Part shown: piece after piece, positions 34,926 through 43,298 of the stretch | Position numbering within the stretch: position 1 is the first letter of the stretch | Layout of the letters: each line of letters opens with the position of its first letter | Assembly (NCBI RefSeq): GCF_008274825.1 | Contig: NZ_CP030848.1 | Location: 1,798,001-1,862,000 of the forward strand | DNA from: Sphingobacterium hotanense | GTDB taxonomy: Bacteria; Bacteroidota; Bacteroidia; Sphingobacteriales; Sphingobacteriaceae | Direction: 5' to 3' | DNA: 64,000 nt | Position numbers and translations under genes: made by a program | The notes under the pieces: generated by a model | Databases searched by the model: none | The model's input: only the letters and a program-made list of their open reading frames with translations | Told to the model about the DNA's origin: nothing

Positions 34926-35958
34926 ATGCGAATTAAGGGTTGAAATATATTGGAAAAAGCTTCTTAAAAAGAGGGGTGAAAACTTTCATAAAAGCCTGAT
35001 TATCAGTATACTTATAATGTTCCTTACGCATTATTAAACAACATGATCAATCAGGCCAAGGCTCTAAAATTAATAAAATTATACCAGTATGTGTGTGATA
35101 AATATGACAGTGAACTGCAATATTACTGTCAGCGATTTTCAAACAATAACAAACCTGACTTTACTGATCAGGAGGTTTTGACCATCTATTTATTCAGTGT
35201 GCACGAGGAACAGCGGCTAAGGATCAAGCAGATTCATAAATTCGCCTCGGATTATCTGATGGATTGGTTTCCCAAGCTAACTTCGTACGTAGCATTCAAC
35301 ACCCGTATCAACCGCCTTTTTGATGTTTTGAGATCTCTCTGTCAGTCAGTTGTAGAGGACTTTGCTCCAGAAGAGTGCTCCAGAGAATTTTCCCTACTGG
35401 ACTCTATGCCCATCATAACCTGCAGTGGGACTAGAAGGGCAAAGGTAGCTCTGGAGATAATGGATAAAAGCTTCTGCTCAACGAAGAGGCTTTGGTATTT
35501 TGGATTAAAACTTCATGCGCTCAACAGCTATAACAAATCCACGCTGCCTCGTCCGGAAAGCATAGTAATAAGCAAGGCATCTGAAAGTGACCTGAACATA
35601 TTTAAGGAGAATTGGGCATCCATCGCAGGTAGGACGTTCTTTGGTGACAAGATATACCGTGACGCCCCATTCTTCGAGTGGTTTTATAAAGAAAAAAAAT
35701 CAATTATGTATACTCCGATAAGGGAAACCCAAGGAAAACCGGATTGTTTAAAAAACAGGGATCGTGCTTATAATGATCTGTTTTCAAGAGCAGTATCTAA
35801 GGTAAGACAACCAATCGAATCCTTTTTTAATTGGATAAATGAAAAAACACAGATACAAAACGCAAGTAAGGTCAGATCTACCAAAGGACTATTAGTACAT
35901 GTGTTCGGTAAATTAACAGCCTGTTTCATAAAGCCTATTTTCAACCCTTAATTCGCAT
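34926..35958 (+). mobile_element. IS982-like insertion sequence, complete
   Basis: The 1033-base element has perfect terminal inverted repeats of about 20 bases starting ATGCGAATTAAGGGTTGAAA, and is flanked by TACTA on each side. Joining the flanks restores the repeat 'AACTACTAAATACTAACTAC', which is present intact at about 22998-23026, so this is a clean insertion into a family A repeat. One transposase gene fills the element. IS982 assignment is from size and the DDE layout; IS982 members usually make longer duplications, so IS5-like is an alternative. Confidence 0.85.
35043..35951 (+). CDS. DDE transposase, IS982-like
   Basis: 302 residues with an intact reading frame. Candidate catalytic residues: Asp in 'FSLLDSMPI', Asp in 'FFGDKIYRD' and Glu in 'RQPIESFFNWI', with 'WYFGLKLHAL' between, the order seen in IS982-family transposases. 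The N-terminal 90 residues are helical and probably bind the inverted repeats. The stop lies inside the right inverted repeat. No frameshift, so the element may be active. Confidence 0.88.
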   Translation: MINQAKALKLIKLYQYVCDKYDSELQYYCQRFSNNNKPDFTDQEVLTIYLFSVHEEQRLRIKQIHKFASDYLMDWFPKLTSYVAFNTRINRLFDVLRSLCQSVVEDFAPEECSREFSLLDSMPIITCSGTRRAKVALEIMDKSFCSTKRLWYFGLKLHALNSYNKSTLPRPESIVISKASESDLNIFKENWASIAGRTFFGDKIYRDAPFFEWFYKEKKSIMYTPIRETQGKPDCLKNRDRAYNDLFSRAVSKVRQPIESFFNWINEKTQIQNASKVRSTKGLLVHVFGKLTACFIKPIFNP

Positions 35959-36068
35959 TACTAAATACTAACTACTAGCTAAAACCCTTACTCTCCCAAT
36001 TCAAACCCAATGTATAGCCCAATCAAAACCGCTTGGAAAAGGCTTTGATATGGGTTTGAATAAGGTAA
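35959..36068. repeat. Right remainder of family A repeat and family C hairpin copy 2
   Basis: 35959-35978 completes the family A motif split by the IS. 35990-36068 starts 'CTCTCCCAATTCAAACCCAA' as in the copy near 16890 and contains an inverted repeat between 'TTCAAACCCA' (35999-36009 region) and 'TGGGTTTGAA' (36051-36060). It ends next to the stop of the minus-strand gene. Confidence 0.7.
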
Positions 36069-36095
36069 GAAGAGGCTTAGACTGATACCAGTTCC

Positions 36096-36554
36096 CTATC
36101 TAAAGTTTGGACGGCTTGTAAAGGGCGAAAACGACCAGGGAACGGATGCGAGTATGATGATGTAAATAAATATATAGCGTTTCCAAAGGTAGGTAAATGC
36201 TGACGTTCCGACTTTCTTTTTAACAAGGAAGGTAAGCGTATTCATTAGGATAATTCCTAAGGTCATCATGCTCATATGTTCGAGGCCAAAAAAGCGGAGT
36301 TGTCTATTCTTGAGGTTAGCGGGAAGGTCATCCCAAAAGGCATTGCTGATGGGGCTAGTCAGGTAGAGCATCCAACCTAGTACTAATTGAATGTTGTAGA
36401 CCATGCAAAAAAGTACAAGCCATTGATAGTGCTTTAATTCGAATGTTGTTTTGTCGCGATGATTAATATATACCCAAACGATTTGGATGAGCATTGCTAT
36501 TAAAACGATCCATCGATAGTAGGAATGATAAAGTAACCAGTGCGAGTAATTCAT
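36096..36554 (-). CDS. Conserved-looking membrane protein with His residues
   Basis: 152 residues with four predicted membrane helices ('WIVLIAMLIQIVWVYI', 'WLVLFCMVYNIQLVLGWMLYL', 'MSMMTLGIILMNTLTFLV', 'YIFIYIIILASVPWSF'). The N-terminal 'SHWLLYHSYYRW' and the central 'GLEHMSMMTLG' carry conserved-looking histidines near membrane faces, a pattern seen in small haem- or quinone-associated membrane proteins, but no family was recognised. Single gene; repeats follow its stop. Confidence 0.65.
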   Translation of the reverse strand: MNYSHWLLYHSYYRWIVLIAMLIQIVWVYINHRDKTTFELKHYQWLVLFCMVYNIQLVLGWMLYLTSPISNAFWDDLPANLKNRQLRFFGLEHMSMMTLGIILMNTLTFLVKKKVGTSAFTYLWKRYIFIYIIILASVPWSFSPFTSRPNFR

Positions 36555-36931
36555 TTAGAACAAAAATCTTATAAAAAAGCAAGCATCAGCCTAACGACAA
36601 CGATCAATCAGTAACATCTTTATCGTTCCTTAATTTGGCCTGTCGTTTTCGGATAGCAGAAGACAAAGGTAAAACAAAGTTCCGTTACCAACTCATTACA
36701 TACGGCAAAAATACCATAAGTGTATGAGGTGTTTATAATTCTCTTTTTGGAAGATATATTGCGTTAGAAATATCGCTATTTAGGATGAATTGCCAGCCCT
36801 TTGCAGGAAACTTGATTCATAATGTTATAGCGTAAAAAACTAAAAAAAGCTTATCGAGTATTCGAATAGCATTTATGAAGAACGGATAACGGATATATGT
36901 TTTACAATTGAAAACATTTTAGATTAAAGCC
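36555..36931. other. Divergent intergenic region
   Basis: 377 bases between divergent genes. I see no gene, RNA or clear consensus promoter pair; it presumably holds both promoters. Confidence 0.5.
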
Positions 36932-37756
36932 ATGATTGAATTACCTGAAGCAATAACACTAGGACGTCAGATCAACGAAACATTGTGCGGAAGAACAATA
37001 ACTGATGTGTTTAATTCCAATAGCCCGCATAGATTCACGTTTTTCTATGGCGATCCACTAACATACAATGAATTACTGACCGGTAAAAAGATCCTCTCCG
37101 CGGAGGGGTGTGGAATATTTGTCGATATTATTCTTGAAGATGATATTCGCATCAGTCTGAATGATGGGGTAAATTTTCATTACAGTAAGGATGCATCGAA
37201 GATACCCCCTAAATATCAGTTGTTGCTCACCTTTGATGATGAAAGCTTTCTCGCGCTCACTGTTGCCATGTATGGTATGATCGCAGTTTATCAGGGAGAA
37301 TTCCATAACAAGTATTATTCAAAAAGTTTAAACAGTGTTTCGCCTATGAGCGAGCTGTTTGATAAGACTTATTTTGAAAACTTAATCAATAAAGAAACGA
37401 AGAACATATCTGTTAAAGCGCTTTTAGCGACAGAGCAACGTATCCCCGGAATTGGCAATGGCGTATTACAGGATATTCTTTTTCAGGCTCCCATTAACCC
37501 TAAACGCAAAATTTTATCACTCGCCGATCAGGACAAGATAAACATCTTAAAGTCAATAAAATCAACACTTCGCGCAATGATTGAGGCTGGCGGACGCGAT
37601 ACCGAAAAAACGCTATATGGTGGAGGTGGTTATAAGACATTGATGTCGAAGAACACATATCGTGATCCCTGTCCTAGATGCCATGGATCAATAGTTAAAG
37701 AAAATTACATGGGTGGAACTGTGTATTACTGTAGAAATTGTCAGCCTTTGAAATAG
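36932..37756 (+). CDS. Fpg/Nei-family DNA glycosylase with Ile at position 2
   Basis: 274 residues. The H2TH region ('RIPGIGNGVLQDILFQAPINP'), the Arg loop region and the C-terminal zinc finger ('CPRCHG...YYCRNC') place it in the Fpg/endonuclease VIII family that removes oxidised bases. Canonical enzymes begin Met-Pro-Glu-Leu-Pro-Glu and use the processed N-terminal Pro as nucleophile; this one begins Met-Ile-Glu-Leu-Pro-Glu, so Pro2 is missing while Glu3 and Glu6 are kept. The start is fixed by this motif. The protein may be a glycosylase without normal lyase activity or a non-catalytic DNA-binding variant. Single gene. Confidence 0.85.
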   Translation: MIELPEAITLGRQINETLCGRTITDVFNSNSPHRFTFFYGDPLTYNELLTGKKILSAEGCGIFVDIILEDDIRISLNDGVNFHYSKDASKIPPKYQLLLTFDDESFLALTVAMYGMIAVYQGEFHNKYYSKSLNSVSPMSELFDKTYFENLINKETKNISVKALLATEQRIPGIGNGVLQDILFQAPINPKRKILSLADQDKINILKSIKSTLRAMIEAGGRDTEKTLYGGGGYKTLMSKNTYRDPCPRCHGSIVKENYMGGTVYYCRNCQPLK

Positions 37757-37861
37757 TGAGGTATAAATAAATGATATATCAATAGTAAAGCTTGACAAAA
37801 AATTGGCATAAAAATACATAAGAATAGCTAATTTAGGTTCAGGAATTAAAAGAGAGTTGAT

Positions 37862-38371
37862 ATGAAAGGGAAGATTTTACCGTTAGTTTACAGCGCATGC
37901 GTATTGTTTTTGGGTCTTGGGTCGATGGATGTAAATGCGCAGACGGAAAAACCAAAGGAGATTGACGCCTATGCGAAGCCATACCACCCGGAGGCGGATG
38001 CACAGGCAGATTTGGATAAATTGATTGTTCAGGCTCAGAAAGAGAATAAGAATATTATTGTACAAGCAGGGGGGAATTGGTGTATATGGTGCCTTCGTTT
38101 CAATAATTACATTCAGCAAAATCCTGCTGTCAGCAAATTATTGAAAGATAAGTTCCTGTATTACCATGTAAACTATTCCAAAGAGAATAAGAACGAAGCC
38201 TTCTTTACGAAATATGCTCCCAATGGACCGGCATTAGGCTTTCCGTTCTTTATTGTGTTGGGTAAAGATGGAAAGGTACTGAAGGTTCGGGAGAGCGGCA
38301 ATTTAGAGAAGGATAGCAGCTACGATGAAGAGAAAGTCTTAGCTTTCTTCAATGAATGGATTGCGAAATAA
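37862..38371 (+). CDS. Exported thioredoxin-like protein
   Basis: 169 residues with a signal peptide ('ILPLVYSACVLFLGLGSMDVNA') and a thioredoxin-fold domain with the redox motif 'NWCIWCLRF' (C-x2-C) and the cis-Pro segment 'GFPFFIVLGKDGKVL'. Resembles the DsbD-gamma/thioredoxin_7 group, which reduces or oxidises periplasmic disulphides. The stop is 4 bases from the stop of the convergent truncated haemoglobin gene. Partner unknown. Confidence 0.88.
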   Translation: MKGKILPLVYSACVLFLGLGSMDVNAQTEKPKEIDAYAKPYHPEADAQADLDKLIVQAQKENKNIIVQAGGNWCIWCLRFNNYIQQNPAVSKLLKDKFLYYHVNYSKENKNEAFFTKYAPNGPALGFPFFIVLGKDGKVLKVRESGNLEKDSSYDEEKVLAFFNEWIAK

Positions 38372-38375
38372 GATA

Positions 38376-38765
38376 TTAAGCTAGGGGTTTTCCGCTCTGC
38401 TGCTTGTAGTAAGCAATTTTATGCTGGAACATTTCAGCCATGCGTCCGCCTTGCCATTTTGCTCGCTCAGCCTTTTCCCCTTGGAAAAGTTCATCTACGG
38501 TTTTACTGAAGATGGCAATCCAGGTATCAAAATGTTTCTTTTCGATAGGCATGTGCATATGAGGGGGGAAGGGGCTTCCGAAGTAGGTATGTTCGTCGAA
38601 TAATACCGTTTGCCAGAAGCGGTACATCTTTTCAAGGTGTTCCGGCCAACGATCTTGAATGATGTTATCAAAGATCTTTCCCAATAACTCGTTCTCACGA
38701 ATATGATCATAAAAGGTATTCACAAGTAGTTTAATGTCTTCTATATTTTGGATATCTGTTTTCAT
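38376..38765 (-). CDS. Group III truncated haemoglobin
   Basis: 129 residues, the length of group III truncated globins. The opening 'IEDIKLLVNTFYDHIRENELLGKIF' is the A-B helix region, 'WPEHLEKMYRFWQTVLF' holds the conserved Trp/Tyr pocket, and 'KKHFDTWIAIF' contains the proximal His. It binds haem and probably reacts with nitric oxide or oxygen. It lies 50 bases after the Rrf2-family regulator on the same strand, so the two probably form an operon and the globin is the likely target. Confidence 0.93.
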   Translation of the reverse strand: MKTDIQNIEDIKLLVNTFYDHIRENELLGKIFDNIIQDRWPEHLEKMYRFWQTVLFDEHTYFGSPFPPHMHMPIEKKHFDTWIAIFSKTVDELFQGEKAERAKWQGGRMAEMFQHKIAYYKQQSGKPLA

Positions 38766-38815
38766 GGGTTCTTTTTCTTTTTGTTATCATTTGATATTAT
38801 CTATTTCGCTAGCTT

Positions 38816-39253
38816 CTACGCACGAATAAGCACACTATCTCCGGCGATCAATCCTGTGGCAAGATCCTGTATTGTTGTGCTTTCCATCATACTTTTCAAT
38901 TCACGGCGTATGCTCACGAACCGTTCATGCATGGGGCATGGATTTTTATGATTGCAGGCCGTTAGTCCTAATGCGCAGCCGGTAAAGATATTGTCGCCAT
39001 CCAGCGCTTTCACGATATCTGCGACCTTTACATGCTCAATCTGCTTTGCAGTCATCTCAAAGCCGCCGTAAGGTCCTTTGATAGATTGTAGAATGTCGTG
39101 TTTCGTTAAAGTCCCTAATACTTTGGCCGTAAATGCTTCGGGCGTTGCGGTATGTTCCGATACCTCACCAATTTTCACCCGCTTGCCTTCCATAGATTGC
39201 GTGGCGATATAGATGATTGCTTTAATACCGTGTTCAGCTGCTTTTGAGAACAT
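38816..39253 (-). CDS. Rrf2-family iron-sulphur regulator (NsrR/IscR-like)
   Basis: 145 residues: winged helix-turn-helix at about 1-75 ('GEVSEHTATPEAFTAKVLGTLTKHDIL', 'GPYGGFEM') and a C-terminal loop with three Cys in 'GCALGLTACNHKNPCPMHERF', the spacing of NsrR/IscR cluster ligands. Family members repress target genes until the cluster reacts with NO or is lost. The neighbour is a globin, supporting an NO-sensing role. A large palindrome lies over its predicted promoter and may be its own operator. Confidence 0.92.
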   Translation of the reverse strand: MFSKAAEHGIKAIIYIATQSMEGKRVKIGEVSEHTATPEAFTAKVLGTLTKHDILQSIKGPYGGFEMTAKQIEHVKVADIVKALDGDNIFTGCALGLTACNHKNPCPMHERFVSIRRELKSMMESTTIQDLATGLIAGDSVLIRA

Positions 39254-39280
39254 AGTTTACTGATATAATTGTTCTTTTTT

Positions 39281-39336
39281 CAAAGATAAGAGAAAAGCTT
39301 CTTATTTAAGACTGTTTTGTCTTAAATAAGAAGCTT
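39281..39336 (-). promoter_or_regulatory. Rrf2 gene promoter with a large upstream palindrome
   Basis: On the minus strand TATCTTTG (39288-39281) fits the -7 consensus, 28 bases before the ATG. Immediately upstream, 39295-39312 and 39319-39336 form a perfect 18-bp inverted repeat with a 6-base spacer. It covers the -33 region, so it could be an autoregulatory operator; it also lies 25 bases after the amidohydrolase stop and could be that gene's terminator, though only a broken T run follows. Confidence 0.6.
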
Positions 39337-39361
39337 TATGATATTGAGGTGAAAATTATAG

Positions 39362-40690
39362 TTAATAGACTACATTCCCGGCATGTATCAGGTGTTCTAT
39401 TTCTGGAACTCGAGCAACCGCTTCTGCGGAGCAGCTGCTATTGACCAATACAAAATTAGCTTTGTCATTTAGTTTCGGCCATTGCTGTTTTCCTTGATCG
39501 TCGAGCGGCAGAACATTGTTAGTAGCAAGTCGGAGGCTTCGAGAAAGCATAAATTCATTTCCAAAACCGTATAACTGCGCCATCAAACTGGCTTTATCTA
39601 ATACTGATCCTGTGCCATAAATGCCCCAATGGTCGATGACGCTATCGATTCCTGTAGCCACATGAACGCCATGTTTATACAGCGTTGGGATCGGCATTAC
39701 TCTTCCGCCGAACGGAATGGTAGAGATAATTCCTACTTGTGCTTCAGCGAGCTTTTCTGCTAATTCCTCTTGTCTGGCTGCGTTGATAGCGGACAGCGCA
39801 AAGCAATGGCTCAAATAAGTTTTCCCTTTGAGAGTTGGATTCTCCAAAACCTTCTTGATGAGGTATTCGATCGTATCCACTCCCGATTGTCCAGATTCGT
39901 GCAAGTGTATGTCGATTCCTTTGTTATGATCCAATGCGAGTTGTACAGTAAAATCAATGGGTTTCTCGATCGATCCGTCAATTGAGTAGGGGTCAAGACC
40001 GCCAATAAAATCTATATCAGTTTGTGCTGCCTCTTTCATGAAAGGAACGGAATCTGTATAATACAGACCATGCTGGGGGAAAGCAACGAGTTCCGCTTCA
40101 AAACCAGCTTTTTTATTCTCCAGCGCTATCTGTAGATTTTTAAGGGATTGTAGTTTGGAAGTTGGTTCAATATTGACGTGACTTCTGGCGAAACTAGAAC
40201 CCTTGGATTGTAAAAGTTCGATTAACTTCTCCGCTCGATACGTCGAAGTTTTCAACATCTCCGGCAGGATTTCTTGTTCTAATGCAATCATTCCCTTTAT
40301 CCCTCCGGAGCGGCGCTTGACTATCTTCCACGGCCCACCGTAGAAGGTTTTGTCCAGGTGGATGTGCATATCCTTGAATGCAGGTAACATCAGCATGCCC
40401 TTGGCATCAAAAGCGTCGGCTTTAGGATCATTCTTTCTGATGCTGGTAATTTTGCCATCAGCAATCTCGATACAAAACAGCTCTGTTTTAGTTGCAACCA
40501 CTTCATCGCCGTCATATTCAAAGCCTGTTTCCAGGCGTACGTTTTTTAACAGTTTCATCGGTTTGCTTTTGTTGGCTGTAGATTCTACTTGCTGAAAACC
40601 TGTCAATAGCGGCGCTGCGCCTATGCCTGCGATTCCCAATGCGGTGTTCCTAATAAATGTTTTTCTACTTAGATGTTCTTTTTTATCCAT
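39362..40690 (-). CDS. Exported amidohydrolase (cytosine-deaminase-like), Tat signal
   Basis: 442 residues. The N terminus 'SRKTFIRNTALGIAGIGAAPLL' has the S/R-R-x-F-x type twin-arginine-like pattern, here 'SRKTF', so Tat export is possible though the second Arg is Lys. The metal-dependent hydrolase barrel has 'DMHIHLDKTFYGGPW' (metal His pair), 'DIHLHESG', 'LSHCFALS' (His) and 'ATGIDSVIDHWGIYGTG' (Asp), as in cytosine deaminase and related nucleobase or N-acyl hydrolases. Substrate cannot be assigned. Upstream acetyltransferase gene ends 55 bases before its start on the same strand. Confidence 0.85.
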   Translation of the reverse strand: MDKKEHLSRKTFIRNTALGIAGIGAAPLLTGFQQVESTANKSKPMKLLKNVRLETGFEYDGDEVVATKTELFCIEIADGKITSIRKNDPKADAFDAKGMLMLPAFKDMHIHLDKTFYGGPWKIVKRRSGGIKGMIALEQEILPEMLKTSTYRAEKLIELLQSKGSSFARSHVNIEPTSKLQSLKNLQIALENKKAGFEAELVAFPQHGLYYTDSVPFMKEAAQTDIDFIGGLDPYSIDGSIEKPIDFTVQLALDHNKGIDIHLHESGQSGVDTIEYLIKKVLENPTLKGKTYLSHCFALSAINAARQEELAEKLAEAQVGIISTIPFGGRVMPIPTLYKHGVHVATGIDSVIDHWGIYGTGSVLDKASLMAQLYGFGNEFMLSRSLRLATNNVLPLDDQGKQQWPKLNDKANFVLVNSSCSAEAVARVPEIEHLIHAGNVVY

Positions 40691-40744
40691 TCCACTTTCC
40701 TTAATTCACGATTTTACCAATAGCAATCTCAAATATAGCGATTG

Positions 40745-41062
40745 CTAGAGTTTATCATATCCCGGGAAATGAGGAGCGACCAAAGTTTTCCATTCTGGAT
40801 GCTTTTTAATAAATGCGAAGACATAAGGACAGTAGGGCAATAATTTTTTGCCTGACTCTTGTATGTAGACCAACGTTTTTTCTACTAACGCAGCTGCGGC
40901 ACCTGTTCCAGCCAGTTCCTCCGGTGCTTCGGTATGGATCAATGCAATATTGCTGGGGGTTTCTTTGTAGTCTATAAAGGCGATATGGCCGTCTACATCT
41001 AGCTCAAATCTGCTCTTTTCCTCGTTTTTTACTACAGGGATGGGTTCGAATTGCTCTTTCAT
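40745..41062 (-). CDS. Small GNAT-like N-acetyltransferase
   Basis: 105 residues. 'RFELDVDGHIAFIDYKET', 'LIHTEAPEELAGTGAAAALVEKTLVYI' and 'LLPYCPYVFAFIKKHPEW' match the short YidJ/COG2388 group of GNAT-fold proteins, in which the 'GxGxAxxLV' segment binds acetyl-CoA. Cytoplasmic. Possibly co-transcribed with the following amidohydrolase gene, as both are on the minus strand with a 54-base gap. Confidence 0.85.
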   Translation of the reverse strand: MKEQFEPIPVVKNEEKSRFELDVDGHIAFIDYKETPSNIALIHTEAPEELAGTGAAAALVEKTLVYIQESGKKLLPYCPYVFAFIKKHPEWKTLVAPHFPGYDKL

Positions 41063-41194
41063 ATTCTGTTTTTATTTATTAATAGTATCACAAAATCGGA
41101 AAGATTTTGTTCGTGCTTGTTGATGTAAGATAAGAAATCTTTCATGTTTCCATTGAATCGCGGATAGGGATAAAAGTTCTTTCGGCTCTTAAAA

Positions 41195-41243
41195 CTTACA
41201 AAACAGAAAAAACGAAGAGCCCCATCAACTAATGGGGCTCTTC
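41195..41243 (-). terminator. Terminator of the acyl-CoA ligase gene
   Basis: Perfect 12-bp stem (41232-41243 with 41214-41225) with a six-base loop, followed on the minus strand by a T-rich run (GTTTTTTCTGTTTTG). Confidence 0.9.
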
Positions 41244-41272
41244 ATGTAACACGCGCAGGGTAAAATTACTTG

Positions 41273-43048
41273 TTACTCTGCTGTATGATAAAGATCTTCG
41301 AACTCTTTTTTATATTTTTCGAGAATTACCTTTCTTTTCATTTTCAAAGTAGGAGTCAATTCTCCATCTTCAATTGTAAATTCATTTGCTAGAATAATCG
41401 GGCGCTTAATCTGCTCCCAATTTCCGAAATGTTTATTCGCCAATTGTACTTCTTTATTGATTTTTCTGACCACCTTATCCTGTTTCAAGAACTGATCTTT
41501 CGGCAGATCACGTAGCTCTGGTGCTTCAGATTTACTCCAGTCTATCAAATGCGCATAATTCGGAACGATATAGGCCGAAGCGAATTTCTGTCCATCACCG
41601 ATTACCATAGCTTGTTCGATGTAGTTTGATTCTAACAGCTTCTTTTCGATCGGCTGTGGGATTACGTACTTACCGCCGGAAATCTTGAACATTTCCTTTT
41701 TACGATCGATGATCTTTAAGAAACGACCCTCTTCCCAAGTTCCGATATCACCGGTATGCAACCAGCCATTGATAATCGTCTTATCTGTCTCTTCTTTATT
41801 TTTGTAATAGCCCTGCATAACGTTAGGACCTTTCACTAGGATTTCACCATCTTCGGCTAGCTTAATTTCCACATATTTTACAGGAAGACCTACGGTGCCC
41901 ACACGGGTTCCTTTGATATAGTGATTCACAGAAATCAGTGGAGAGGCTTCGGTCATTCCATAGCCCTCATATAGGGGGATGCCTGCGGCTAAAAATACAC
42001 GCGCAAGCTTGGCTTGTAGAGAGGCACTGCCCGACGCTACAGTCATCAACTGGCCGCCTAATGCTTCATACCATTTATCTAAAACTAACTTCTTAGCAAG
42101 TTTCAGTTTGATATTATATCCAAAACTTCTTTTCTTTGGGTCTGGATCATAATCTTCCGCAACTTTTACCGCCCAATCGAAGATATTACGCTTCATGCCG
42201 GTCAGCTCAAGGCCTGTTTTCATGATCTTTTCATAGACTTTCTCAAGAATTCTAGGCACGGCTGTCATGATATGTGGCTGCACTTCCTTAATGTTCTGGC
42301 CTATTTTGTCTAATGATTCCGCAATATGAGTTGTAATACCGATATAGAGATAGGTATAGATGACCATACGCTCATAGGCATGGCAGGGAGGAAGAAAGGT
42401 AAGGGAGCGATGGTATGCCTGGCACGGAGTAATTTCACGAGCGGCTTCCACGTTGGCCATGATGTTGTTATGCGTTAGCATCACACCCTTAGGTTTGCCA
42501 GTCGTTCCTGATGTATAAATCAGAGTCGCAAGATCTTCTGGTTTTACAGCATCGCGAAGGAGCTCTAATTGTTCGTCAGAAATCTTTTCTCCTAGGGTCT
42601 TCAGTTCGTCCCAATGCCTAACATTCTCCTGTTTCTCCATCGCAAACACGTATTTTAAGGTGTAGATGGAGTCTTTTAATGAGAGAATTCGATTATAAAG
42701 GGATTTGTTGCTTACGATACAAAGTTTGATCTCTGCATCGTTGAAGATGAATTGATAATCAGCATCCGTGATATTAGGGTAAATGGCAACGGTTACTGCA
42801 CCAATCTGCTGAATCGCAAAGTCTACAATATGCCATTCCACACTACTATCCGCAATAAGGCCTACTTTTTCACTTGGCTTAACGCCTAATTCAATAAGCC
42901 CCTTAGCGATTGCATTTACTTCCGTTAAAAATTGTTCGGTTTTTATTGGTTTCCATTCACCTTCCTTTTTATGCGAGAAAATATCAAGGTTTGGAAATAG
43001 TTCGACCTGTCTAAACGCTAGATCGAACAGTCTAAGTTTTTCATCCAT
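41273..43048 (-). CDS. Long-chain fatty-acid CoA ligase (AMP-forming)
   Basis: 591 residues, the size of FadD15/Faa-type ligases. The ATP-binding P-loop 'LIYTSGTTGKPKGVMLTHNN', 'PPCHAYERM', 'YEGYGMTEASPLIS' and 'GWLHTGDIGTWEEGRFLKIIDRKKEMFKISGGKYV' are all present. It activates free fatty acids to acyl-CoA for beta-oxidation or lipid synthesis, usually at the inner membrane face. No signal peptide. It diverges from the phenylalanine hydroxylase gene, separated by 250 bases that hold both promoters. Confidence 0.95.
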   Translation of the reverse strand: MDEKLRLFDLAFRQVELFPNLDIFSHKKEGEWKPIKTEQFLTEVNAIAKGLIELGVKPSEKVGLIADSSVEWHIVDFAIQQIGAVTVAIYPNITDADYQFIFNDAEIKLCIVSNKSLYNRILSLKDSIYTLKYVFAMEKQENVRHWDELKTLGEKISDEQLELLRDAVKPEDLATLIYTSGTTGKPKGVMLTHNNIMANVEAAREITPCQAYHRSLTFLPPCHAYERMVIYTYLYIGITTHIAESLDKIGQNIKEVQPHIMTAVPRILEKVYEKIMKTGLELTGMKRNIFDWAVKVAEDYDPDPKKRSFGYNIKLKLAKKLVLDKWYEALGGQLMTVASGSASLQAKLARVFLAAGIPLYEGYGMTEASPLISVNHYIKGTRVGTVGLPVKYVEIKLAEDGEILVKGPNVMQGYYKNKEETDKTIINGWLHTGDIGTWEEGRFLKIIDRKKEMFKISGGKYVIPQPIEKKLLESNYIEQAMVIGDGQKFASAYIVPNYAHLIDWSKSEAPELRDLPKDQFLKQDKVVRKINKEVQLANKHFGNWEQIKRPIILANEFTIEDGELTPTLKMKRKVILEKYKKEFEDLYHTAE

Positions 43049-43252
43049 TTCAATTCAAATTACCAGTCTTTTTTAGGGACTGACTTCCTCCTCATTTAAA
43101 CATCGACTAAGAGGAGAAGTTTGCAAAAATAAAAAAATGTTGGTTTATAAAGGGTTGAATTTTATGAAATTGTTAAGTTTTCAATTAAAACGATTGTAAG
43201 GATAATCCTGCCTGACATTTAACTCGTTTGTTTTTAGACCAACTAATATTCG

Positions 43253-43283
43253 TTGTGATTAACAATTAAAATAATTATGTTTG
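43253..43283 (+). promoter_or_regulatory. Promoter of the phenylalanine hydroxylase gene
   Basis: GTTG (TTG at 43253-43255), 20 bases, then TATGTTTG at 43276-43283, a good match to the Bacteroidota consensus. The ATG lies 16 bases after the box. Confidence 0.6.
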
Positions 43284-43298
43284 TTAAAACGGTTATAA

